A DNA stretch of 64,000 nucleotides from an uncultured Pseudomonadota bacterium. GTDB lineage: Bacteria > Pseudomonadota > Alphaproteobacteria > RF32 > CAG-239. A program made the position numbers and the translations under genes. The notes below the pieces were generated by a model. That model ran no database searches and was not told where the DNA came from. It worked only from the letters and a program-made list of their open reading frames with translations. Shown in pieces: positions 42,669 through 49,326 of the stretch (position 1 is its first letter; each line of letters begins with the position of its first letter). The stretch is taken from NCBI GenBank assembly GCA_902799835.1, contig CADCCF010000005.1, positions 124,001 to 188,000 of the forward strand, read 5' to 3'.

Positions 42669-43097
42669 CTATCCCATTTGGGCGATTCGGCGCAGGTGGC
42701 GTTCACCGTTAGAAAATTCGGTATTTAAGAAAATATCCAAATATTTCATCACTTCTTCTTTTGATTGGGTGCGTCCGCCAAATACAGCCACATTGGCATT
42801 GTTGTGTTCCTTAGCCAAGGCTGCTACTTGTTCATTGTAGAGCAGGGCGGCACGGATTCCTTTGTGGCGATTAGCGGCAATTGAAATTCCGATTCCGCTA
42901 CCGCAAACCAAAATACCCAAATCAGCTTTTTTATTCACAATATAATCAGCCATTTTGTCGGCAATCAGCGGATAGTCACAAGACTCCTCACTGTGAGTTC
43001 CAAGGTCGGTAAATTGATGTTCAGAATTAGCATATTGTTTGATAATATAAGACTTTAACTCATATCCGCCATGATCAGAAGCGATTGCAATTTTCAT
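42669..43097 (-). CDS. rpiB: Ribose-5-phosphate isomerase B
   Basis: Interconverts ribose-5-phosphate and ribulose-5-phosphate in the pentose phosphate pathway. At 142 residues it is full length. The N-terminal strand-loop [15 protein letters not shown] and the active-site Cys segment [16 protein letters not shown] are present, and the C-terminus HLRRIAQMG is usual in rpiB. The rpiB-glyA order is common in Alphaproteobacteria. The gene precedes glyA by 16 bases. Confidence 0.96.
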   Translation of the reverse strand: MKIAIASDHGGYELKSYIIKQYANSEHQFTDLGTHSEESCDYPLIADKMADYIVNKKADLGILVCGSGIGISIAANRHKGIRAALLYNEQVAALAKEHNNANVAVFGGRTQSKEEVMKYLDIFLNTEFSNGERHLRRIAQMG

Positions 43098-43181
43098 TGG
43101 TTTAACATCTCCTTTTTATCAATATTGGTGCTATCATATAATAAATTTTGCAATAAAAAACAATTTTTTTAAAAAAATCTA

Positions 43182-43209
43182 TTGACTGCGGAAAAAATTA
43201 ATGTATATA
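43182..43209 (+). promoter_or_regulatory. Promoter of the tRNA-Cys/tRNA-Asn pair
   Basis: TTGACT (43182-43187), 16 bases, TATATA (43204-43209). Confidence 0.6.
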
Positions 43210-43242
43210 TGTGATTACCGATTGAGAGAACGGTAACCGAAT

Positions 43243-43317
43243 GGCCGGTTGGCAGAGTGGCTCATGCAGAGGACTGCAAATCCTTGTACATCGGTTCAAT
43301 TCCGGTACCGGCCTCCA
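43243..43317 (+). tRNA. tRNA-Cys (GCA)
   Basis: Acceptor GGCCGGT pairs with ACCGGCC, and the anticodon loop in GGACT-GCA-AATCC reads GCA. The T loop is TTCAATT and CCA is encoded. 75 nt. Confidence 0.95.
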
Positions 43318-43331
43318 AAATTTTACCGTAT

Positions 43332-43406
43332 TCCGGCTTAGCTCAGCGGTAGAGCAATCGGCTGTTAACCGATTGGTCGCCTGTTCGAATCAGGCAGCCG
43401 GAGCCA
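43332..43406 (+). tRNA. tRNA-Asn (GTT)
   Basis: Acceptor TCCGGCT pairs with AGCCGGA, the anticodon arm is ATCGG-CTGTTAA-CCGAT with GTT, and CCA is encoded. 75 nt. Its 3' end (from 43388) is repeated downstream. Confidence 0.97.
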
Positions 43407-43733
43407 TAAAAAAAATACTCACCCTTGTGGTGAGTATTTTTTTTATGTACCGTTTGCCTAGAGAGAACAGGCGAGCCTGTTCGGAGCGGGAAGTTGGCGA
43501 GCGCTTTTGAAAAAAAAGCGCGAGGCTTACGACGCGAGGAGGACCCGCTTGCGGGAGTACCCAATCAGGCAGCCGTCCTTAATTTACTCACCCTTGTGGT
43601 GAGTATTTTTTTATGTTTTCGCTATCTGATGCGGACAGGCGAGCAAAGGGAGCCTGTTTGACCGGAGTTCGGCTTTTGCAATTGTAAAATCCGGACAAAC
43701 AGCGGCGCTAGCCAATCAGGCAGCCGTCCTTAA
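43388..43733 (+). repeat. Tandem repeats of the tRNA-Asn 3' end with hairpin terminator
   Basis: AATCAGGCAGCCG occurs at 43388 (inside the tRNA), 43563 and 43714. The last two are extended identically to 22 bases by CC in front and TCCTTAA behind. The terminator stem ACTCACC-cttgt-GGTGAGT follows the first copy (43417) and the second (43586). Units of ~150-175 bases alternate with G+C-rich inverted repeats (for example 43465-43482 and 43544-43555). No gene is credible here. This looks like stacked attachment-site or recombination debris at the tRNA. Confidence 0.8.
43413..43445. terminator. Terminator after the tRNA pair (copy 1)
   Basis: ATACTCACC (43415-43423) pairs with GGTGAGTAT (43429-43437), with A tract before and T tract after. 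A second copy lies at 43584-43612. Confidence 0.88.
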
Positions 43734-44284
43734 ATATGTTTAGCTATAAAATTTTTCCATTCTTTTAATTTGTCTTTTGAGCTCATACGAGCATTAGCCG
43801 AGCTGGTTGATGGTAAAATATTATTCCCTTGATTGGTTAAATCCAACAACCATGATTTTAAGTTATCATTAGTTTCTTGTTTAAGATATTTATCAAATAA
43901 CTTCTTTGCATTTTTACTGTTAAAAACTATACATCGCAAATTAGGGCATTTTTGTTTTAATATAGAAAAATTATTATATTTAGGCTTATTGATATCTTTA
44001 TCACTACTACCTTTAATGTTGCATTTTTCTACCACATCCCATAAACCAACACCGTTATTTAATAAGCACGCATAGCGCAGATTATAAAGTATGGATTTTT
44101 CAATATCTTTACTTGCAATATCACTTTCATGAAAAATCTCAGCCATAATCTTCCAAAATTGATTTTGCGGATTGTTATAATAACATTCATTGCGCGATTT
44201 TTCACTTGGAAAAGTCCCTAAAATAACTATTTTTGTAGTTTCATTGAAAATATAATTTAACCCTTTTTCCATATTACCTTCCAT
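43730..44284 (-). CDS. Uracil/hypoxanthine-DNA glycosylase family protein (UDG superfamily, family 6-like)
   Basis: Predicted base-excision repair glycosylase. The family start IVILGTFPSEKSRNECYYNNPQNQFWKIM resembles the deoxyinosine/hypoxanthine-DNA glycosylase group, and the late motif is ILPSTSSANAR. From MEGNMEKG it has 184 residues. An alternative start four codons in (44272) has GGAAGG four bases ahead. It lies between repeated tRNA-Asn 3' ends, so it may be cargo of a former integrated element. The coding sequence is A/T-rich. No partner gene is seen. Confidence 0.78.
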   Translation of the reverse strand: MEGNMEKGLNYIFNETTKIVILGTFPSEKSRNECYYNNPQNQFWKIMAEIFHESDIASKDIEKSILYNLRYACLLNNGVGLWDVVEKCNIKGSSDKDINKPKYNNFSILKQKCPNLRCIVFNSKNAKKLFDKYLKQETNDNLKSWLLDLTNQGNNILPSTSSANARMSSKDKLKEWKNFIAKHI

Positions 44285-44358
44285 AATTTGTGCAAAAAAA
44301 ACATCGTATACAGCGCAAACTATCAAAAACATGGTTGCTTGTCAATTTTATTAACCAC

Positions 44359-44399
44359 AAAAAAAGCAACCACTTTTGTTTAAGTGATTGCTTTTTTCA
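44359..44399. terminator. Intrinsic terminator (duplicate of the 45513 terminator)
   Basis: AAAAAGCAA-CACTT pairs with AAGTG-TTGCTTTTT. Essentially identical to the hairpin at 45513-45549. Confidence 0.85.
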
Positions 44400-44495
44400 T
44401 CAGTCCTCATCAAAATAGATATGCTCGGCAACAAACTTTGGATCGTGTACTCCGGGCAGCCATTTGCCGTTTTTGTCAAAGTAAAATTTGAACGC
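44400..44495 (-). pseudogene. Truncated 3' end of a paralogue of the 45553-46044 gene
   Basis: The minus strand reads FKFYFDKNGKWLPGVHDP, then KFVAEHIYFDED and stop. This is nearly identical to the C-terminus of the protein encoded at 45553-46044 (TFYLDKNGKWQPGVHDP, KFVAEHVYFDED). Similarity ends near 44495, where unrelated sequence and a tRNA-Asn-like remnant begin. Terminator and tail were duplicated together, leaving no start codon. Confidence 0.85.
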
Positions 44496-44536
44496 AAGGA
44501 GATATTATAATAACCGAGTGAACAGCGACCTTAAGC

Positions 44537-44559
44537 AATCAGGCATCTGGAGCCATAAA
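44537..44559 (+). repeat. Diverged copy of the tRNA-Asn 3' end
   Basis: Matches 43388-43410 (tRNA-Asn T-arm end, acceptor, CCA, TAAA) at 21 of 23 positions. With the intact tRNA it bounds a ~1.15-kb segment holding the glycosylase gene, as left and right attachment sites would. Confidence 0.7.
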
Positions 44560-44571
44560 CTAAACAACAAT

Positions 44572-44600
44572 TTGACTCTTTTAAACTATAATTATATAAT
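44572..44600 (+). promoter_or_regulatory. Near-consensus promoter giving a leaderless mRNA
   Basis: TTGACT (44572-44577), 17 bases, TATAAT (44595-44600). The ATG at 44610 is only 9 bases beyond the -10 box, so the transcript should begin within ~3 nt of the start codon. Confidence 0.7.
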
Positions 44601-44609
44601 TTATTTATC

Positions 44610-45509
44610 ATGAATTTACTTGGAATTTTAGTTGCTTTTATCAGTCCTATGGTGCACGCGGTATCAAATATTTTTGATTCCTATGTATTCGGTGCTGTTT
44701 TTAAACGTATTCCCACAACAATTTTTTATGTAAATTTAACCAACATCCTAGGAATTTTATGCCTGTTGTTATTTGGTCCGATCCATTCTTTATCATTACA
44801 AGCGTGGCTACTGGTAATTTTGCTTTCAGTTATAAATGTTGGCTATCAATTTCCCTATTTTGCCGCATTAAGTAAAATCGATACATCAATTGCTGCGGCA
44901 TTATTTCAATTGGAAAAAGTCTTTATCCCGGTATGGGCTTTTTTAATTGTCGGAGAAGTTTTATATCCTGTCCAATATGTCGGATTTGGTTTGATAATAT
45001 TATTTTCTTTGCTCTTAAATATAAATCCTAAGGCGCATATAAAAATAAATTCCGGTTTTTGGTTAATGTGTTTGGTTACAATTTTGTTGTCATTTGAAGG
45101 AACATTATATAAGGCATTGTTAAATCATATCGACTGGGTGTCAGCGGCATTTTGGGTAGCTTCAGTATCCTTCATTATTCAATTTACAATGATATTTTAT
45201 CGTCCTGTTCGCCAAGATATTATTAAAAGTTTTGGAATATATCGTAAAAAAATCGGCATGTTTTTGTTCATGGAATTCTTTGACCAATTGGGGGCATTCA
45301 GCCCTATTTTTGCACTGTCTTTAATACCAGTATTGGTAAATTCCGGCATCGAATCAGTTCAACCGATTTTTGTAGCATTTTATGGAGCGATGCTTGCACA
45401 TTTTTGGGGTAAACGTTTTCGCGAAGATGTATCGCACCGAGCAATGATAAAAAAAATACTATGCTTTGTTATGATTGGCATCGGTGTGATGATGACCTTA
45501 ATTATATAA
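44610..45509 (+). CDS. EamA/DMT-family membrane transporter
   Basis: Ten-helix inner-membrane protein of the drug/metabolite transporter superfamily, probably an exporter of a small metabolite. Two five-helix halves are visible (EamA repeats ~5-135 and ~150-298), with YFAALSKIDTSIAAALFQLEKVFIPVWAF near the end of the first. It has 299 residues. The promoter lies so close that the mRNA should be leaderless, and there is no Shine-Dalgarno. It lies between two copies of the 45553 gene tail, so the segment may have arrived by duplication or insertion. Confidence 0.85.
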   Translation: MNLLGILVAFISPMVHAVSNIFDSYVFGAVFKRIPTTIFYVNLTNILGILCLLLFGPIHSLSLQAWLLVILLSVINVGYQFPYFAALSKIDTSIAAALFQLEKVFIPVWAFLIVGEVLYPVQYVGFGLIILFSLLLNINPKAHIKINSGFWLMCLVTILLSFEGTLYKALLNHIDWVSAAFWVASVSFIIQFTMIFYRPVRQDIIKSFGIYRKKIGMFLFMEFFDQLGAFSPIFALSLIPVLVNSGIESVQPIFVAFYGAMLAHFWGKRFREDVSHRAMIKKILCFVMIGIGVMMTLII

Positions 45510-45512
45510 ATA

Positions 45513-45549
45513 AAAAAAGCAACCACTTTTGTTTAAGTGATTGCTTTTT
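45513..45549. terminator. Bidirectional intrinsic terminator
   Basis: AAAAAGCAA-CACTT pairs with AAGTG-TTGCTTTTT around TTGTTT, between convergent genes ending at 45509 and 45553. Confidence 0.9.
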
Positions 45550-45552
45550 TCA

Positions 45553-46044
45553 TCAGTCCTCATCAAAATAGACATGTTCGGCAACAAATTTTGGATCATG
45601 TACTCCGGGCTGCCATTTACCGTTTTTATCAAGATAAAAGGTAAGAACTTTGAGCCGCCCCTCATCATCAAGATACTTCTTGTGCAACGGTTTGTACCTG
45701 AAATATCCTGTCATATACACAAACGCAGCGATAAAGCACATTACAGCTAACATTATAAAAGGAACCAAATTTCCTTTGATAAGTTGCAAAAATCCGGGGA
45801 TTATGCCAAAAGCGGCAACAAGCATTACAATTAAGGCACTTTGCCACACCTTGTGTAAATAGCCTTGTTCTTTGATATAAGCTTGTGCAGCTTCCTCATC
45901 TTTGGCAAAAATTGCCTGTTTTTGTTTGGTAATCAAGCCAAAATTTGCCACCATCAGATTGTTAAGTCCAATTTCCTCAGGAGCAACAAAATAAAGGTCG
46001 CAAAAGGCCTGTCTCACCTCATTTTTTAATTTTTCTTCATTCAT
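45553..46044 (-). CDS. Two-helix membrane protein of unknown function (163 aa)
   Basis: Unknown. An N-terminal cytoplasmic helical part (~1-65) is followed by two adjacent transmembrane helices (SALIVMLVAAFGIIPGFLQLI and LVPFIMLAVMCFIAAFVYM). A C-terminal tail with LDKNGKWQPGVHDPKFVAEH follows. A fragment of a near-identical paralogue remains at 44400-44495. The putative promoter is TTGCTT-16-TATAGT (46093-46120, minus), and the ~42-nt A/T leader has no Shine-Dalgarno. Confidence 0.75.
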   Translation of the reverse strand: MNEEKLKNEVRQAFCDLYFVAPEEIGLNNLMVANFGLITKQKQAIFAKDEEAAQAYIKEQGYLHKVWQSALIVMLVAAFGIIPGFLQLIKGNLVPFIMLAVMCFIAAFVYMTGYFRYKPLHKKYLDDEGRLKVLTFYLDKNGKWQPGVHDPKFVAEHVYFDED

Positions 46045-46092
46045 AATGATAAGGTATTAGTTATACATTAATTATAATTATTATGGTCCATA

Positions 46093-46120
46093 ACTATAAT
46101 TAATTATTGAAAAAAAGCAA
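46093..46120 (-). promoter_or_regulatory. Putative promoter of the two-helix membrane protein gene
   Basis: Minus strand TTGCTT (46120-46115), 16 bases, TATAGT (46098-46093). Confidence 0.4.
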
Positions 46121-46207
46121 GCAAAAATAACTGTACAGACAGTTATTAGATAATCTGCGCCCTTTTAAAAAACAATATTTTTTTTACTTTGATTCTAGAC
46201 AAAAAAC

Positions 46208-46236
46208 TTGCGATAAACAAAATTTTATGTTACAAT
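46208..46236 (+). promoter_or_regulatory. Promoter with conserved spacer (copy 3 of 3)
   Basis: TTGCGA (46208-46213), 17-base spacer with AAACAAAATTTTATGT, TACAAT (46231-46236). Spacer similar to those at 23331 and 24203. Confidence 0.6.
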
Positions 46237-46271
46237 TCTATCATAGTTAAACAACCTGCAAGAGACGATCA

Positions 46272-48188
46272 ATGGTTAAAATTAAACAAGAATATCCGCT
46301 TCAAGAATATGTTGCTGCTAAAAAATCTCCGATATATATCGAATTGCATGGAAACCGATTTGTAGTTCCGGTCTCATATAATGGAGATAAACAAAAGTTC
46401 GTCGACGACTTGTTTAGCAGAGATGAGGTTATAAAAACCTATCCTAAGGGAGAGCGTAAATATGCTTATGTCGAAATAGATGGATATAAGGTTATTGCTC
46501 CTCATCGTTGGGCGAGCGGCAAACTTGATTTCCAAATCATTAACCGTATGATGGATATGGCGATATTGAAGTACAATAATGCCGTAAGAATCGCTAAAAT
46601 GCATCGCAAGACCACCTCTCAATTTTCTTCTGAAAGCTTAATTTCTCTTGATAACAGCTTAACCGATAAACAAGTCAATGGAATTGCCGGATTTCTCGGA
46701 AAAAGAACTCGTAATGCACTTCATAAAATTAATGAATTTGAGTTAAAAGTTGGTGAAAAAGGTGTTCGCCACACCATAAATTACGGTGCTCGATTATTGA
46801 GTGGGGTTTTGGCCGCACCGGTCGTGTTGGCGGCAGCGGTTTCGCAAAAAAATGAAAAGAGATCACAAAATCTCATTAAAATAGCAAAATTAATTCTCAA
46901 ACCATGGCAAAAAGATTTGCTTGATAAAGATCAAAGCCAAGAAACAGCCGAGAAGCTAAATGAGCTTGCAGATAAAATCTGTGACAGAATTACTTTGTTG
47001 ATTGAAAGATTTTCTTCTCGATTTGCTAATTGGTCGCGCAAAAATTCACCGCAAGCTGTTGCAGTAGCTAAAAATGATTTATCTGAAAACAAAAAGAAAG
47101 CTGCATTATATACGGCAATCACCACATCGTTTATCGGTGGCGGGGCTGCTTTGTCGGGTAATAACGGAAACAAATCTAACTCTTCAGAAAATCAAATTAC
47201 TGTTACAGATACAAATCAAACTCCTTTACCCAATACCAAACAGACCTATACTCCGGTAAAATATACCATAACCGATCGGCAAAGTTTTGAAGATGCCTTT
47301 AATGCATCATTACCGCTTATACATCGCGCTTTGTTAGCAACTGAGTGGTTTAGTAGTGATGGCTATTCTGATAACAAAAACCCGGCTAAGAATACTATAG
47401 GTAAGGGACTTTATTGGTTTCCTAATACCGATAAGTTTAGGGCTGACGGGTCTATTGATATTGATAATATAAATTGGAAAACCGTAGAATGGATAAAAAC
47501 CAAAGAATATCTCAAAAAACATCCCAATTTTAAAATCAATTACAAAGATGCTAAGTTTGTGACCGAGCAATGGTATAAAACGCGTGAGGGGGGCAGAATA
47601 ATTACCAAAATGTCCAGTCTGCTTAAAGGTTGTGAATTAGCTCCTCATGAGTTAGCTGCAATTGCTTCAGTTTATTATAATGATGAAAGTTGCGGACGGA
47701 AATTATGCTCATTTGTACATGACAACTATCAAAACAAGTTTGCTTGTGCCGAATATATCTCAAAACTTCAACCTAAAGATTCATCTTTTGATGAAGGTAT
47801 TCAAAAAAGACATTGTCATGAAGCATTATACTATTTAAATTACAATAATTATTGCGCCAGAGTTTTAGATTTTAATGTTAACAGCGGTGTCAATTCCAAA
47901 GGCCGTTTTGTAGTAAATACGGCACCTACTTCACTAGAAATCAGAGAATATCAGGGATTTTTATCAGAATTGCACAATCATAAGCTGGGTGTTCAAACCG
48001 ACAGGTTGGTAGAAAAAATGTGCAAATTCGCTCCGGAATCCGGCATTAACTTCACCACTGTATCATTACGGGAGTTTATTAATACCAATGCAACGGATGC
48101 TAAAAATATGACTCAAGTTGCTTGTTATGATAGCCCCAAAACAGTTGATATTCTTAATGTTGTGAAAAGTGCACAACGAAGAGCCTGA
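46272..48188 (+). CDS. Large protein with C-terminal GH24-like lysozyme domain (638 aa)
   Basis: Residues ~1-330 are unrecognised: an N-terminal basic/beta part, helices, and hydrophobic stretches at ~174-191 (LLSGVLAAPVVLAAAVS) and ~282-296. A Ser/Thr/Asn linker leads to ~345-560. There E358WFSSDGY365SD...TIGKG matches the Glu/Asp/Thr catalytic pattern of glycoside hydrolase 24 lysozymes, and LAAIASVYYND matches the later family helix. No Sec signal peptide is seen. AGAGACG lies before the ATG. A phage-tail-like or effector lysozyme is plausible. It has its own promoter, and the terminator at 48213-48248 follows. Confidence 0.7.
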   Translation: MVKIKQEYPLQEYVAAKKSPIYIELHGNRFVVPVSYNGDKQKFVDDLFSRDEVIKTYPKGERKYAYVEIDGYKVIAPHRWASGKLDFQIINRMMDMAILKYNNAVRIAKMHRKTTSQFSSESLISLDNSLTDKQVNGIAGFLGKRTRNALHKINEFELKVGEKGVRHTINYGARLLSGVLAAPVVLAAAVSQKNEKRSQNLIKIAKLILKPWQKDLLDKDQSQETAEKLNELADKICDRITLLIERFSSRFANWSRKNSPQAVAVAKNDLSENKKKAALYTAITTSFIGGGAALSGNNGNKSNSSENQITVTDTNQTPLPNTKQTYTPVKYTITDRQSFEDAFNASLPLIHRALLATEWFSSDGYSDNKNPAKNTIGKGLYWFPNTDKFRADGSIDIDNINWKTVEWIKTKEYLKKHPNFKINYKDAKFVTEQWYKTREGGRIITKMSSLLKGCELAPHELAAIASVYYNDESCGRKLCSFVHDNYQNKFACAEYISKLQPKDSSFDEGIQKRHCHEALYYLNYNNYCARVLDFNVNSGVNSKGRFVVNTAPTSLEIREYQGFLSELHNHKLGVQTDRLVEKMCKFAPESGINFTTVSLREFINTNATDAKNMTQVACYDSPKTVDILNVVKSAQRRA

Positions 48189-48206
48189 TTTTTTCGAAAA
48201 ACAATC

Positions 48207-48234
48207 TTGACAAAAGCTTGGGAAGTGTTATGTT
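48207..48234 (+). promoter_or_regulatory. Promoter lying inside a terminator hairpin
   Basis: TTGACA (48207-48212), 16 bases, TATGTT (48229-48234). The -10 is in the loop of the terminator at 48213-48248. Confidence 0.6.
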
Positions 48235-48248
48235 GCCCAAGCTTTTTT
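48213..48248 (+). terminator. Intrinsic terminator of the GH24-like gene
   Basis: AAAGCTTGGG (48213-48222) pairs with CCCAAGCTTT (48236-48245), T tract after. It overlaps the promoter of the next small gene. Confidence 0.85.
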
Positions 48249-48279
48249 TATTTTTTACAAACTTTTAATTCTAAGTATT

Positions 48280-48393
48280 ATGTCAAAACAAACTAAAAAA
48301 ACAAACGAGGCAACAGCTTCCAAAGTAAAGAAAACTTCAGCTTATCAGCAAGAGAGAACTCAGGCGCAACAAAACAAAAAGCGCAAACGCTAG
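48280..48393 (+). CDS. Basic microprotein, 37 aa
   Basis: Short reading frame MSKQTKKTNEATASKVKK... ending in KKRKR. It is rich in Lys/Gln/Thr, hydrophilic, with no membrane segment, and resembles a disordered nucleic-acid-binding tail. It has its own promoter (48207-48234), an A/T leader ending TATTATG without a Shine-Dalgarno, and a strong terminator 14 bases after the stop. It is therefore a discrete transcription unit. No homologue is recognised. The alternative is a small RNA with an incidental frame. Confidence 0.5.
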   Translation: MSKQTKKTNEATASKVKKTSAYQQERTQAQQNKKRKR

Positions 48394-48406
48394 TTTCTGA
48401 TGCCGA

Positions 48407-48458
48407 TAAAAAACAGCTTAACGCTCCCGTTAAATCCAGAGCCTTAAGCTGTTTTTTG
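48407..48458 (+). terminator. Long intrinsic terminator
   Basis: CAGCTTAA-GCTC pairs with GAGC-TTAAGCTG across one mismatch, flanked by A and T tracts. Confidence 0.88.
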
Positions 48459-48636
48459 TTTATGTTTTATAGATTACTTCAAATACCATTCCACTGTTTT
48501 AACAATTCCAGTGAAACTGGACTATATCAATATTTTGTTGATTACAAACATAATTATACCTTTATATACAATCTGTCATGCTTTAAATTTTGGCTTCACC
48601 ACCTATATAAATACTATTATCAACGAGGGAAAAATT

Positions 48637-49326
48637 ATGCCGTTGTTCAAACATAATAACACCGATTTGAAAAAAACAATTACCGCATTATGGAACTTTT
48701 TAACCAGCAAAACTTGTGCATTTTTGCTGGCTGTTTCGGCTATTGTTATCGGCTGGTATCAATTTTATATATCTCGCCCGATACTCAAATATGAAACTGA
48801 AACTGTGTCTTTTATTTCTTCAAAGAATGATAATCAATTTGAGGTCAGGGTAAAAGGGCGTAAATATGATGATTTATACATGACTAACATTATTTTGCAG
48901 AACAAAGGTGCCGGAGCATTGTCCGGAGCTGATGTTTCACAAATCGGCCACAATCCGATAAGAGTGGTTATGCCGCGTGATACACCTATAGTACACTATG
49001 TTTTGGATAAAACTATGACCACTTCTGATTTGACCGCTCATATAACTCCCAACAACGGTGATTTGGTTATTAGTTTTGATTTCTTAAATCCTGATTATCA
49101 AATTGGTGTTTCAATTCTTCACCAAGATCCTCAAGCTGAATTTTCAATTGCCGGAAGTGCACTGAATGTCAGTCAAATTACTCGTGAATGGAGTGACAAA
49201 GAAGTCAAGTATTGGGCTTTTTGGTTTATGGGAATATTATATTTTATTTTGATTGCCGCATATCTGTATAATCATTGGCAGAAGCGCAAATCGTTCAAAG
49301 ATAATACTTCTCATAAAAATCCTTAA
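48637..49326 (+). CDS. Membrane protein of unknown function (229 aa)
   Basis: Unknown. One N-terminal transmembrane helix (AFLLAVSAIVIGWYQFYI) is followed by a ~140-residue exposed beta-rich domain (FEVRVKGRKYDDLYMTNIILQNKGAGALSGAD). A second helix near the C-terminus (YWAFWFMGILYFILIAAYLY) precedes a basic tail. The start at 48637 is supported by GAGGG eight bases upstream. An in-frame start at 48511 would add a hydrophobic segment without a ribosome site. The 3' end overlaps the convergent zinc-ribbon/SGNH gene by 32 bases. Confidence 0.7.
   Translation: MPLFKHNNTDLKKTITALWNFLTSKTCAFLLAVSAIVIGWYQFYISRPILKYETETVSFISSKNDNQFEVRVKGRKYDDLYMTNIILQNKGAGALSGADVSQIGHNPIRVVMPRDTPIVHYVLDKTMTTSDLTAHITPNNGDLVISFDFLNPDYQIGVSILHQDPQAEFSIAGSALNVSQITREWSDKEVKYWAFWFMGILYFILIAAYLYNHWQKRKSFKDNTSHKNP

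Noticed and set aside
43343..43564. Minus-strand 73-codon frame across tRNA-Asn and the repeats
   Set aside because: Overlaps a tRNA antisense and terminator repeats. No start signals.
43388..43733. Possible CRISPR array
   Set aside because: Only three imperfectly spaced repeats derived from a tRNA end, long structured spacers and no cas genes.
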